Shown piece by piece: positions 47,601 through 57,911 of a stretch of 64,000 nucleotides of DNA. This DNA comes from Lathyrus oleraceus (lineage: Eukaryota; Streptophyta; Magnoliopsida; Fabales; Fabaceae): the NCBI RefSeq assembly GCF_024323335.1, contig NC_066579.1, forward strand, positions 250,721,575 to 250,785,574, given 5' to 3'. Every line of letters starts with the position of its first letter. Within the stretch, counting starts at the first letter, position 1. The translations under genes and the position numbers were made by a program. Under the pieces are notes generated by a model. That model ran no database searches. It had not been told where the DNA came from and saw nothing but the letters and a program-made list of their open reading frames with translations.

Positions 47601-49432
47601 TGTTGGAAGGATTCACTGTTTGTTTGTTGGTTTTATAACTGAAATATTAACTGTTTAGTTTTGTACAGGTACCTTAGTTGCCTGCTTGCTTTTGCTTTTG
47701 CTTAAGCTTTGGATTGTGGTTGACACACCACTTAGGTAGTTATCTTCTTACTTCATGTAGTCTGGAAGTCCTGTCACCTTTTTGGCAGGCATTTTGCTGG
47801 CAAGTCCTCCTTCAGAGGCTCTGTTTGTGTTTGTTTACAATTGTGCCAAAGACCTCCAAGTGAGGCATGTGATATTTGATAAGACCTCCAAGAGTTGAGG
47901 CAATTGACGGATAAAAGGGATTAGTAGCCAATCCCTCGTTATTTAGTGTGTCGTTCTTTATGCTCGCACTACGTGCTGATGCTTCTGAACATGTACCCAA
48001 GATCTTTGTCCAGTGTCTGTCAAGTGGAATAGGATCTCACTTTCTGGATCCCCACGCTTTCTTTGTCATGAGCTCACCCTAGCCAGGGTTAAGAGCATGA
48101 GGTCTCATCCTCATTTACCATTTTGATCAGCTTCACCCTAACGTTCAATGTTAGTGGTTAAGAGCTACAGATTACCCATTACAGTTTGGCTTGTTTGTCG
48201 AGGTTGACATGACCCCTCTTGACTAAAGCCCACCCATTGTTTGAGCCTCTTGTATGTATATAGTTTGTGATGTTTGTTTGCTTATGAACTTTTGATGTGT
48301 GTGCTCTTGAACTAGGAGTTTCCATTTGAGCTTAATTTGAGGATCATTACCATGTTCATCTAAGTGAGATACAAGATACATTGAGGATCTCTTATGAGAC
48401 TTGTGTGATTGCTTATGCTTTGTGCTTGCTTATTCCAAAGGATGGATCTACTTGGATCATCTATATGATATCAAGAGAGGAACTCCTAGTGTGGTTTCAT
48501 TTCATAACCCTCACTTTTTGTTCTCCTTAGGACTTATCCCTTTTTCTTCATCTCTCCACCCTAACCCAAGCCAAAACCTTTTTGTGCAAACATTTGACTC
48601 TTGTTTTCAACATTAGAAACCTAAGCCTTATGCTTTTGATTTTCAAACTTTATTTTCATAACACTCATTTTGAATTGAATCTTTAAGTCAACTTTGACCA
48701 TTTTTGTATATACTTCTAATTGGTAAATATAACCCATTCAAATGTCTTTTTGTGGTTTCAATGATCACTTCTTAATCAAATTTTTCCATAACCTTTAGCT
48801 ATTAGGTTTGAGTTATCTTTGTGGTAGATGTAATACTCACCTTTGTCCTTAGTGATGGACAATGAGCCTTCCATGCTTATTATAGGGTTAACCCCTCACT
48901 AGCATGTTGAAGCTATCCTCAAATGGTGGACTTGTGGTTTTTCAAGTTGAGTTTTCTCCCTTTGATAACAAAAGACCTTAAGGATTTTGGACCAATCAAT
49001 CCACTCATTTGTTTTTTTAAGATTTTTACCCTGAACTACGAGGTTTTGATCCTAATCTTTTATAAGAGGGTACGTAGGCAATGGGTTCATCCATCCAAAC
49101 ACAAAATGTAAATAAACTTGTATATTATTTTCTCATCTCTTCAATCATGTTTGCACAAATAAAATTTTCACAAAACAAACAACCTTCACAAGTGTGAAAA
49201 GGGCTCCCTAGGAGTACCTAGGATGCTTTGGGTGCCTAACACCTTCCCATTGCATAACTAACCCCCTTACCCAGATCTCTGTTTCTTTTACTAGTTTTTG
49301 TTAAAACTTTTAGGTTTTTGTTCGCTTTCTAACCATTCCTTTGGATAAATAGAAGTGCGGTGGCGACTCGACTTTGTTTGATTTACCTTGGATTTAGTCA
49401 ATATCTCCAATGGTAACGAATACACCGCTACA
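44633..49432 (+). repeat. 3' LTR of Ogre-A (4800 bp)
   Basis: Same ends and length as the 5' LTR. TATAAAAG at 45779-45786, candidate intron 46138-47668, hairpin 47917-47935, palindrome GGGTTAACCC 48895-48904, PBS-like motif 49361-49370. Ends at the TGGAG duplication. Confidence 0.95.
47917..47935 (+). other. Conserved LTR hairpin, copy A-3'
   Basis: GGGATT-AGTAGCC-AATCCC. Confidence 0.75.
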
Positions 49433-49437
49433 TGGAG
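49433..49437. repeat. Target-site duplication of Ogre-A (right)
   Basis: TGGAG. Confidence 0.93.
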
Positions 49438-50118
49438 CAAGTGGGAAAAGCTTGGGAGAATATTGGTATAAAAGATGGATCTGTTTTAGGGAAGAAGTTT
49501 GCAATTGCTATGCCTGCTTACACTAAGTGGGTCAAGGAAAGAGTTGGGACTTTGTTGCTACCATATGACCGGATGGAACCATTACAGGAGCAACCGCCTT
49601 TGATCCTTTCTGAGAGTGTGCCTGCTGAGTATTACAAACAAGCCATAATGGAGAATCGCCAGTTGAAAGAAAATGAACAAGAGATCCGAATGGAGCTTTA
49701 CAAAGCAAAAGCTGATAGGCTGAATTTGGCTCATAAACTCAAAGGAGTGCAAGGTGAAAGTGCTAGTAGATCAAGAAACAAAAAGAGGTCCTATGATGAG
49801 ATAGAAACAATGTTGGACGAAGAACACCATGAACGCTTGAGATTAGAAAAAGCGGAAGCCAATTACAAAAAGAAGATACGAGACTTGGAAAGACGGCTTA
49901 AGGACAAAGATACTCAGTTGAAGAAAAAGGTAGATCTGAGGCATGCAACAGAGAGCCAGCTCAGAGGAAGTGACATCTGTGCATCTCATTTCCGAGAGGA
50001 AGTTGTTGAACTCAGGGTGCAACTGAAAGAGAAGCTCACCCCTCTACCTGAGTGTTTAGAGTGTGACCGATTGATGGATCAGTGCCAGTATTTGAAGACT
50101 CTCATTCCTGAAGGATGA
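49433..50118 (+). pseudogene. ORF1: Ogre-B ORF1 protein, C-terminal part
   Basis: Continuation of the frame begun at 20769, after Ogre-A, with the first five bases being the target duplication. It shows the end of the globular region (GKKFAIAMP, YTKWVKER), then about 110 residues of charged coiled coil with heptad-like Leu/Lys/Glu spacing, and a short tail with C-x2-C and one further Cys. It ends with TGA at 50116-50118. No internal stop is seen. An ATG at the junction (49432) is fortuitous. Confidence 0.87.
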
Positions 50119-50532
50119 CTTCCCTAGTTTGTCTTGTTATTTATTTTGAGAATCACCTCCAGGATTGTTGGATGGGATTCCTTGTTCTACATTGATGAAC
50201 TAAATCTTTGCTTGAACCATGTTTGTATGAACCTTAGTTCTTATGTCTATGGATGAGATTATTGATGTTTCACTTTTGCTTGCCGTCCAGTGTATGTTGC
50301 TTCTTTGTTGTTTATGTTCCGCTTACGGGTGCAGATTGGCATTTTTCAAAGGTGGACGAGACTCTTGAATACCTGAGAAATGATAAAACATAGCATACGC
50401 ATCACACACATATCATTCTTGCATCATTACAGGTGTCCTTGAAGAGGATTTCTCATTCTTGTTCCCGTTTCAGGAAGGATTGCTGAGTATCGTCCGCACC
50501 GTTACGCAACAAGGCAGAATCAACAGAAGATC
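50119..50532 (+). other. Spacer between ORF1 and gag of Ogre-B
   Basis: About 410 bp, T-rich, with no coding signal. Collinear in position and size with the Ogre-C spacer. Confidence 0.68.
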
Positions 50533-53500
50533 ATGGATCAATTTCAAGCAGAGCTAGCAGAGATGAGGACCAACATGGCCCAGTTCATGAGTATGATGCA
50601 AGTGGTAGTGCAAGGGCAAGAGGAACTCCGAGCCTTGGTCCAGAGACAAGAAACTGTGATTCCCCCTGTCGGTCAGAATCCGCCAGAAGGAACCCCTGTC
50701 AGTGACACCGCTGCTGCTACCAGCCCTGTCAACAACTATGCTACTGGTGGCGAATTACGTGGTATTAGAATCAATGGACAACCCATCGTTATAGAGGCTG
50801 CTAATGCTCGAGCGGCACGTCCAGTTCGCCATCCTTCTCATTTGGTTGACAAGCAAGAATATATGTTCACTATTCTCAGTGATGATGATGAATTTGGAAA
50901 GGCGGAAGAGAGAGATAGAAAGGTTGACGCCCTTGCTGAAAAGATTCGCGCCATGGAGTGCCAGAATTCTTTGGGTTTTGATGTTACTAACATGGGTTTA
51001 GTTGATGGGTTAAGGATCCCGTACAAGTTCAAAGCACCATCTTTCGACAAGTACAATGGCACTTCTTGTCCCCGAACTCATGTGCAAGCTTATTACCGGA
51101 AGATATCCGCTTATACTGATGATGAAAAAATGTGGATGTACTTTTTCCAAGACAGCTTGTCTGGAGCCTCTTTGGATTGGTACATGGACTTGAAAAAAGA
51201 ATCTGTCAGAAGCTGGAGAGAGTTAGGTGAAGCTTTTCTGAGGCAGTACAAGCATAACATGGACATGGCTCCAAGCAGAACCCAGTTGCAGAGTTTGTTT
51301 CAAAAGACCGGTGAGAGTTTCAAGGAATACACCCAGAGGTGGCGTGAACTAGCTGCGAGAGTACAACCTCCGATGTTGGAGAGAGAATTGACAGATATGT
51401 TCATTGGAACCCTGCAAGGTGTATTCATGGATCGTATGGGAAGTTGCTCATTTGGTAGTTTTTCGGATGTTGTGATTTATGGAGAAAGAACTGAAAGTCT
51501 TATCAAAGTGGGAAAAATCCAAGACCCTGTTTCTTCAAGTTCTTCAAGTGCTAAGAAACCATTTTCAGGGGCACCCAGAAGGAGAGAGGGTGAGACAAAT
51601 GCTATACATAATAAGAGAAATGGAAACAGAGGACAACAATACCGTCAAGTTGTTGCTGTGACTATTCCATCAACCCAACCTCAACAAGAACAAAGAGGAC
51701 AACCACAACAACAACAGCAACGCCAATTCCAACAAAGACAAAGGATGCCAGATCGTCATTTTGATCCGTTGCCAATGACTTATGCTGAATTACTCCCTGA
51801 ACTGCTCAAGTTAAAGTTTGTTGAACTTCGCACTAAGGCTCCATTAAAAAGGATTCCCGCTGGTTATGATGATAATGTCCGTTGTGATTTTCACTCTGGT
51901 GCGCCAGGGCACCACATCGAGAATTGTCGGGTTTTTCACCATAAAGTTCAAGATTTGATTGATGCCAAGACGATTAACTTTGCTCCTACTCCGAATGTGG
52001 TGAATAATCCTATGCCTCAGCATGGAGGCCCCAGAGTAAATGGTGTGGAAGATGGGGAAAATTTGAACTTGGTAGACGATATTAATGATGTTCGGACTTC
52101 GTTGTTTGTAGTGAAGGAACGTCTGCTTAGAGGGGGAGTATTCCCGAGATGTGACGAGAATTGTTCAGATTGTGGAAATCATGAAAACGGCTGTGTGAAA
52201 TTAGAAGAAGGTATCCAGGAATTGATGGATGAAGGTTGTTTACAGTTTGATCGAGTAGTGAAAGACCGTGAAGAGGTATCGACTGTTACCATTTACTTTA
52301 CACCGTCAGAAGGTCCTGTACGTGCTCCAAGAACTATTAGTGCGCATGTGACTATTGGTACTCCTGTGACCGTAGTTGCGCCCATGACCATATCTGCTCC
52401 GGTGACTGTTGGTGTTCCCGCGATTATTAATGCTCCAGTAACTATCAGTACTCCTACCACCATTGCTGCTTCTAGTGGAAGACTTTTTGAGAATAGTAGA
52501 GCAATTCCGTGGCAATATGACAATGCTTTTTGCAGAAATAGGAGACCAGAGAATCAGACCAGATCAGTAAATCATACTCCAGTGACGATTGGTTCGTCAA
52601 ATAAGACTCCAGTAACAGTTGGTTCGGTTGTGGGTAATGTGGGAGGACCCGGAGGATTTACGAGAAGTGGTCGTTTATTTGCACCACAGGTTCCGAAGGA
52701 TAACAATGCTGAGGCTCTTGCTAGAACAAAAGGAAAACAAGTTGCAGTTGAAGAAGAACCAGTGCGAAAGGAAGTTCCCGAGAGTTCTTTTGAGGAGGAT
52801 GTGGAGGAATTTATGAGAATTATCAAGAAAAGTGATTACAAGATCGTGGATCAGTTGAACCAGACACCGTCAAAAATCTCTATTCTCTCTTTGTTGATGT
52901 GTTCCGAGGCACATCGTAACGCCCTGTTCAAAATGTTGAATATGGCTTATGTGCCTCAAGAGATTTCTGTTAACCAGCTTGAAGGTGTTATTGCAAATGT
53001 TAACACGAGACATGGTTTGGGATTCACGGATCTAGACTTGACATCTGAGGGTCGCAATCACAATAGAGCCCTGCATATCACGATGGAATGCAAAGGCGCG
53101 GTTTTGTCACATGTTTTGGTCGATACCGGTTCTTCTTTGAATGTGTTTCCCAAAAAGGCCCTGAGTAAGCTTGATGTCGAAGGGGTTGTTCTCACACCAA
53201 GTGATCTTGTTGTCCGTGCTTTTGATGGATCCAAGCGATCGGTTTTTGGTGAAGTCACGTTGCCTGTTAAGATCGGCCCGGAAGTGTTTAATATTGTCTT
53301 CTATGTGATGGATATTCAACCAGCATATAGTTGTCTGTTGGGGAGTCCCTGGATACATGGAGTCGGAGCAGTTTCTTCGACTCTCCACCAAAAGCTAAAA
53401 TATGTGTGGGATGGTCAAGTTGTGACCGTGTGTGGTAAAGAGGACATCTTTGTGAGCCACTTATCCTCCTTCAAATATGTGGAGATGGATGGCGAAATTC

Positions 53501-53910
53501 ATGAAACTCTATGTCAAGCTTTTGAGACTGTCAGTATTGAGAAGGTGGCTTTTGTTGAACAGAAGAAACCAGGTACCTCAATTGCATCCTATAAACAAGC
53601 TATGGTGGTCATTCATTCAGGTAACGCGGAAGGCTGGGGCAAGGTGATTAATGTGCCCATAAAAGAAGACATGTTTGGCATTGGTTATCAGCCTTTTCAA
53701 TCATTCGAGCAGGGTGTCCAGAATCAGAAAGGGCCGTGTACTTTCACTAGTGCTGGATTGATGAATCATGGGGATGTCTTTGCAACAGACAATGAAGATG
53801 GTGACAGTGATTGTGACATGGATAATTGGGTGCGCCCGTGTGCTTCAGGGGAGAAGATCAACAACTGGACTGCTGAAGAAATAGTCCAAGTTACTCTTCA
53901 GACAGAGTAA
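50533..53910 (+). CDS. gag-pro: Gag-protease polyprotein of Ogre-B (1125 aa, intact)
   Basis: Intact frame from ATG 50533 to TAA 53908-53910. Domains in order: N-terminal helical Met/Gln segment (1-60); gag core (about 160-290, with QRWRELAA at 268-275); basic and Gln-rich linker (about 340-410); zinc-knuckle-like C451-x2-H454-x5-H460-x4-C465; a Val/Thr/Pro-rich repeat segment (about 590-720); TRSGRLF motif; retropepsin-type aspartic protease with D864-T-G and the LLG motif at 935-937. The protein would form the particle and process the polyprotein. Its stop codon overlaps the splice donor of the following intron, so the unspliced RNA gives Gag-Pro. The host element is broken elsewhere, by Ogre-A in ORF1, a frameshift in pol, and Ogre-E. 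Confidence 0.93.
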   Translation: MDQFQAELAEMRTNMAQFMSMMQVVVQGQEELRALVQRQETVIPPVGQNPPEGTPVSDTAAATSPVNNYATGGELRGIRINGQPIVIEAANARAARPVRHPSHLVDKQEYMFTILSDDDEFGKAEERDRKVDALAEKIRAMECQNSLGFDVTNMGLVDGLRIPYKFKAPSFDKYNGTSCPRTHVQAYYRKISAYTDDEKMWMYFFQDSLSGASLDWYMDLKKESVRSWRELGEAFLRQYKHNMDMAPSRTQLQSLFQKTGESFKEYTQRWRELAARVQPPMLERELTDMFIGTLQGVFMDRMGSCSFGSFSDVVIYGERTESLIKVGKIQDPVSSSSSSAKKPFSGAPRRREGETNAIHNKRNGNRGQQYRQVVAVTIPSTQPQQEQRGQPQQQQQRQFQQRQRMPDRHFDPLPMTYAELLPELLKLKFVELRTKAPLKRIPAGYDDNVRCDFHSGAPGHHIENCRVFHHKVQDLIDAKTINFAPTPNVVNNPMPQHGGPRVNGVEDGENLNLVDDINDVRTSLFVVKERLLRGGVFPRCDENCSDCGNHENGCVKLEEGIQELMDEGCLQFDRVVKDREEVSTVTIYFTPSEGPVRAPRTISAHVTIGTPVTVVAPMTISAPVTVGVPAIINAPVTISTPTTIAASSGRLFENSRAIPWQYDNAFCRNRRPENQTRSVNHTPVTIGSSNKTPVTVGSVVGNVGGPGGFTRSGRLFAPQVPKDNNAEALARTKGKQVAVEEEPVRKEVPESSFEEDVEEFMRIIKKSDYKIVDQLNQTPSKISILSLLMCSEAHRNALFKMLNMAYVPQEISVNQLEGVIANVNTRHGLGFTDLDLTSEGRNHNRALHITMECKGAVLSHVLVDTGSSLNVFPKKALSKLDVEGVVLTPSDLVVRAFDGSKRSVFGEVTLPVKIGPEVFNIVFYVMDIQPAYSCLLGSPWIHGVGAVSSTLHQKLKYVWDGQVVTVCGKEDIFVSHLSSFKYVEMDGEIHETLCQAFETVSIEKVAFVEQKKPGTSIASYKQAMVVIHSGNAEGWGKVINVPIKEDMFGIGYQPFQSFEQGVQNQKGPCTFTSAGLMNHGDVFATDNEDGDSDCDMDNWVRPCASGEKINNWTAEEIVQVTLQTE

Positions 53911-54160
53911 TTTTCTTCTGTTTTTCATTTTGCATGAAAGCCCTACGCCCTGCCCAAGGCGTAGTGGTTCATTGTAGGGCCACATCATGTTTTAAATTTT
54001 CAATGATTATCATCAATAAAGGATGTTTTGTAATCAAATTTGTGTTCGCTGTCTTTCTGTTTATTACTTTCATTTTCAAAACAATAAAAATGGCAATGTT
54101 TTTTTTTGTGACTTTCTTGAACTCTTTTCTAAAATAAAGCATGAAACACCGTTCGTGCAG
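53907..54160 (+). other. pro-pol intron of Ogre-B (254 bp)
   Basis: Donor GTAATT overlapping the stop TAA; acceptor TTCGTGCAG. A T-rich tract precedes the acceptor. Splicing keeps the frame into pol. Confidence 0.75.
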
Positions 54161-54502
54161 AATTGATCTTGCGGATTCCATTAAAAACAGTTCTGTTATG
54201 GCTCAGTATGACTTCGATAATCCCATTTACCAAGCCGAAGAGGAGAGTGAAAAAGATTGTGAACTCCCCAAAGAATTGGCCAGACTATTGAAACAGGAGG
54301 AAAGGGTCATTCACCTCATCAGGAAGAGTTGGAAGTCATTAACCTTGGTACTGAGGACGCAAAGAAAGAGATCAAGATAGGGGCTGCTTTAGAGGAAAAG
54401 GTCAAGAGAGGGCTGATTGAAATGCTGCAAGAATATGTGGACGTATTCGCATGGTCGTATCAAGATATGCCTGGTTTGGATACAAATATTGTGGTGCGCA
54501 GG
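54161..54502 (+). pseudogene. pol: Pol of Ogre-B, N-terminal fragment (frameshift, cut by Ogre-E)
   Basis: The second exon starts after the acceptor. It matches the acidic N-terminal region of Ogre-E pol (FDNPIYQAEEE, then ELPKELARLL). At about 54312 one base fewer than in E shifts the frame. The other frame then continues the homology (EIKIGAALEEKVKRG, DVFAWSYQDMPGLDT) until the Ogre-E LTR at 54503. RT and later domains would be beyond Ogre-E, off the window. Confidence 0.85.
54498..54502. repeat. Target-site duplication (left) of Ogre-E
   Basis: GCAGG abutting the LTR start. The right copy is outside the window, so this is inferred. Confidence 0.5.
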
Positions 54503-54754
54503 TGTAGCACCTCAAATTTGCCCCCCTCATTCATGCATTCATTTTTAGGTCATTTAACATTTCATATTGCATTTCATCATGTCAATCAGAATTAGATCCA
54601 AGAAACTTGAATATCATCCAAGACACTTTGTGGGTTCTATCTGGGCGATCAGTCAACACAAGGGAATGACTTGAGTTACTTCCAACATGTTCAAATGGGG
54701 TCTATTCATCATTCAAAACGCTAATCTTGAAGGAGCAAAAGTCTGTTCCTGAGC

Positions 54755-55440
54755 TGTCATGTTCACTAGGCGAGCAGCGTGGTTCGCCTAGCGAATCTGA
54801 ACTGTCATGCTCGCTAGGCGAGCAAATTCTTCGCTAGGCGAAGCCCGCGCGTTTTAAAAATATAACAGGAAAATCTTGGACTTGGACCTCTCTCATTTGA
54901 GCCCACCAAGCCACGAAAATCAGGTTATAAATTCTAAAAATTCAGTGGAAAAACCCTGGAGGAGCTAGAGGAAGAGAAGAGCTAACAGAATTCAGAGCAG
55001 CCTCCATAGACACTGAAGAAAAAACTCTTTTACACACGATCACCTCTACCAATTCCATCTCATATAAACCCTAAGATTGCTTTGCAAACCCAACCGGGCA
55101 ATTCAATTTCATTCGATCTCTCCAATCAGGGGTGCCCTATTTCCATTACTTTATGCTTTCAATTTGAAATTTCTGAATGTATGAGGCATCATGGGTGAGT
55201 TTGGAAGAGTGGGTATCGTTAGGTTTCACATGTGGTTTTAGATGTGCATGAATGTGTAGAATAATGCCTTGAATGTTTAATCACTCCGTTGCTGAGATGG
55301 ATACCATATGGTTTGGGGTTTCTGAAATCGTACTGTTATCAAGGAAGAACCCAGAACCCGCAGGCATTCGCTAGCACCTCGCTAAGCGAACCTGCAGCGA
55401 AGCTTCACTAAGCCTTCGCTAAGCGAAGCAGTAGCGATCA
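54755..55440. repeat. Palindromic CGCTAGGCGAG-type clusters in LTR E
   Basis: A cluster at 54765-54845 (gctcgctaggcgagc and ttcgctaggcgaagc forms) and another at 55368-55440 (ttcgctaagcgaa forms). Confidence 0.82.
54926..54931 (+). promoter_or_regulatory. TATA-like box of Ogre-E LTR
   Basis: TATAAA, collinear with LTR D. Confidence 0.45.
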
Positions 55441-55961
55441 TGAGTGTAGTTGATTTTTCTGTTCGCTCTCTAATCTGTTTCGTGTTTGTTATGACATGTT
55501 TTCTATTGCATCCGTGCGCTGTTTACCTGATACTGTTATTGCTATGATTCTCTTGTTTGGTGTAACTCTTGATTGCACCCCATCTTGTTATTCTAACCTG
55601 TTTGTTGAGTTTTTGTGAGGGCTCACATGACTCTTGAAGAGATAGCTTGCTTGGTATTCCACTTTATTTGTGGGATACCATTTAGAGATTTATTCCGATT
55701 ACTTTTCTGACTTGCTTTCTTTGATGGTACTAGCTTGAGGGATCACCGGGTTTCTTGCTTCTTTAGTTGTTATTACTTCGGATTTTTATCCGTGTGGTAG
55801 ATCTCTTGATCCCTTTATCTTTCCCGTATTTTACCGCTTTCTTAACCGGAAGACCTCGATAGGAGGCGCTGTTTTTTGTGTGTTTACTTTTGTACCCAAA
55901 GACCTCCAAGAAGAGGCACCAGTGCTAAAGACCTCCACGAAGAGGCAATTGACGGATAAAA

Positions 55962-55980
55962 GGGATTAATAGTCAATCCC
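55962..55980 (+). other. Conserved LTR hairpin, copy E
   Basis: GGGATT-AATAGTC-AATCCC. One loop base changed, stem unchanged. Confidence 0.75.
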
Positions 55981-57000
55981 CCGTTATTCTGTGTGTCGTT
56001 CTTTATGCTCGCACTACGTGTCGATGCTTGAGAACAAAAGCCCAAGATCTTTTGTCCGGTCAGTCAGTGGAGACGGTTCCACCTTTCTGAATCCCCACTT
56101 TTTGTCATGAGCTCACCCTGTCCAGGGTTAAGAGCTATGGGGTCTTATCCTCATTACCCTTTTGATCTGCTCACCCTGACGTTCAGTGTCAGTGGTTAAG
56201 AGCTCGTTTGATTACCCTTCCATGGCTTGTTTGTCGAGGTTGATATGACCCCTCTTGACTAAAGCCTTACCCATGTATGTTTGAGCCCCCTTGTTGGCGT
56301 GTTTACTTTATGCATGTTTGTTTTGTATGGTGTGATCGTCTCCCCATAGGATTGCTAGGCTTCATATAGTCTCTCGTTTGCATGTCAATTAAGGTAGCAC
56401 GGTTCCTTCGTCTGGGACTTCCTTTTCGCATGAGCATTCCTAAAACACAAACAAACTCATTGATTTTTATTCTCCTAAGAACACATTAACTCCTTCTACT
56501 ACAGGCGAGTAAGTCTCCAAAGGTCGAGCATCCGGTAGATTGCGTAGTAACGTCGTTCATCTAAAAAACACAAAACAAACAAATAGGTTAGCCGAACTAC
56601 AGTTTGCTCTGATTCTCATTCCAGATGAGATACGTAGGCATAAGACGCGATGTCTTAGCGAGCACACTCCTCTTTAACCCATAGGTAGCCGAGCTACGAA
56701 GACTCTGATTCTCATATTCAGATTAGATACGTATGCAGTGGATGCGACATCCGTGCGAGTCATTTTCTTTTGACCCCTCTTTTAGTAAATAGTACATTAG
56801 ATAAACCCACACCCTTTAGACAAGAACAACAAAAGTGGATCCCGTAGAGTACTACGGATGCGTAGGGGTGCTAATACCTTCCCTTCGCATAATCGACTCC
56901 TGAACCCAAGATTTGGTTGCGAGACCTTGTCTTTTCCTTTTCTTTTTCCAGGTTTACTTCGAGCGTTTCCTTCCCCTCCTTTGGGATAAATAATGCACGG

Positions 57001-57014
57001 TGGCGACTCTTCTG
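57001..57014 (+). other. PBS-like motif inside U5 of Ogre-E
   Basis: TGGCGACTCTTCTG, 69 bp upstream of the true PBS and matching 13 of its first 14 bases. Confidence 0.65.
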
Positions 57015-57069
57015 TCATTTTCTTTCTTTTTTCGCCGGTTGTTTCGTTTCGCATTTAGGTTGCGACAGC

Positions 57070-57087
57070 TGGCGACTCTGCTGGGGA
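57070..57087 (+). other. Primer-binding site of Ogre-E
   Basis: TGGCGACTCTGCTGGGGA, two bases after the LTR. Confidence 0.92.
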
Positions 57088-57911
57088 CCCGGTTTCCCTA
57101 AGCGAGTCCCTCCTAGCTTTTATAGGTGATTTGTTTATTTGGTGTTCGTTCTTTTGTACAGTTATTTATTTACTTGCTTTACCTTATTGCATTCATGTAC
57201 ATATGTTTGTTGTATTTGTTGGCTCTGTGAGGGGTTGTTTGTTTGTTGGGGTGGGATGTTCTATGAGAGATAAGCCCACTGCCCAGGCTTGAGCGTACAC
57301 ATAGGTTTTAGAGTGGATGGTCATGAGGCTTGCGTGGCATGTTGCTACGTTAAGTCGTTCATGAGACCCACATTCTAGACGAGGTTTCTTTTGGATATAT
57401 TCTGTCCTACGGGTGTTCCGTAACGACAATGATGTTCCTTTAGAAATCGTCGACTCTGGTGACCATTTCCCGAGAACTTAGTCAAGGCCTCTCCATTGAG
57501 ACGTGATTATGTTAGCTCTGGTGGGTGCATTCTCATTGCTCAATCCGAGGACTCCGAGACCGGGAACTTGCTTTAGGATGTCCTGTTGAGGGGAGTCAGT
57601 GGAGATCTTTTATCCCGTAATAATGCCAAACCTTCAGTGGTAAACGTATTATTCTCGACTGAAGGGCTGAAGCTGACAAACTTCTGTTCTTAGAACCTAC
57701 CAGTAAGGGGCGGGCTAAATTCAGGAAACCTTAACCTTCAACCAACCCGGTTTTCTGGAGCAGAGTTTTGATCTTGTATTATATTCCTCAGTGGGTTTCT
57801 CTTCAGACAATGCAACTTGACAGATTTTCAAGCAGATACAGCAGTCATGATTCCCATGTCACTGCATTGCATCACATCATTTTGCATTCATTTTGCATTG
57901 CATCACATCAT
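57088..57911 (+). other. Untranslated leader of Ogre-E, to deletion junction
   Basis: Collinear with the Ogre-D leader until about 57890. A 22-bp direct repeat (57863-57884 and 57894-57915) sits at the junction with the protease remnant. Confidence 0.8.

Larger units (their letters stand above)
21750..49432 (+). mobile_element. Ogre-A, complete nested element (27,683 bp)
   Basis: Bounded by two 4800-bp LTRs (21750-26549 and 44633-49432) and TGGAG target duplications. Internal order is PBS, leader, ORF1, gag-pro, intron, pol (RT, RNase H, second RNase H, integrase), 3' UTR and polypurine tract. It carries solo LTR-F within the integrase end; without it the element is about 22.1 kb, a usual Ogre size. 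ORF1, gag-pro and pol all contain stops, so this copy cannot make its own proteins. Confidence 0.95.
14585..54502 (+). mobile_element. Ogre-B, partial, split by Ogre-A and Ogre-E
   Basis: Plus-strand element: LTR 14585-20023, PBS 20026-20043, leader, ORF1 20769-21749 continuing at 49433-50118, gag-pro 50533-53910, intron, and pol start 54161-54502. Bases 21750-49432 are the younger Ogre-A. Ogre-E enters at 54503, and the remainder of B's pol, 3' UTR and 3' LTR lie past the right edge. About 12.2 kb of B is visible. Confidence 0.9.
54503..57067 (+). repeat. 5' LTR of Ogre-E (2565 bp)
   Basis: TGTAGCACCTCAAATTTG start, GCGACA end. Shortest LTR here, close to LTR D. TATAAA at 54926-54931, palindrome cluster 54755-55440, hairpin 55962-55980, PBS-like TGGCGACTCTTCTG at 57001-57014. 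Confidence 0.92.

Noticed and set aside
57768..57911. N-terminal extension of the Ogre-E protease-tail frame
   Set aside because: It is open by chance. The same sequence in Ogre-D is untranslated leader and not conserved as protein.
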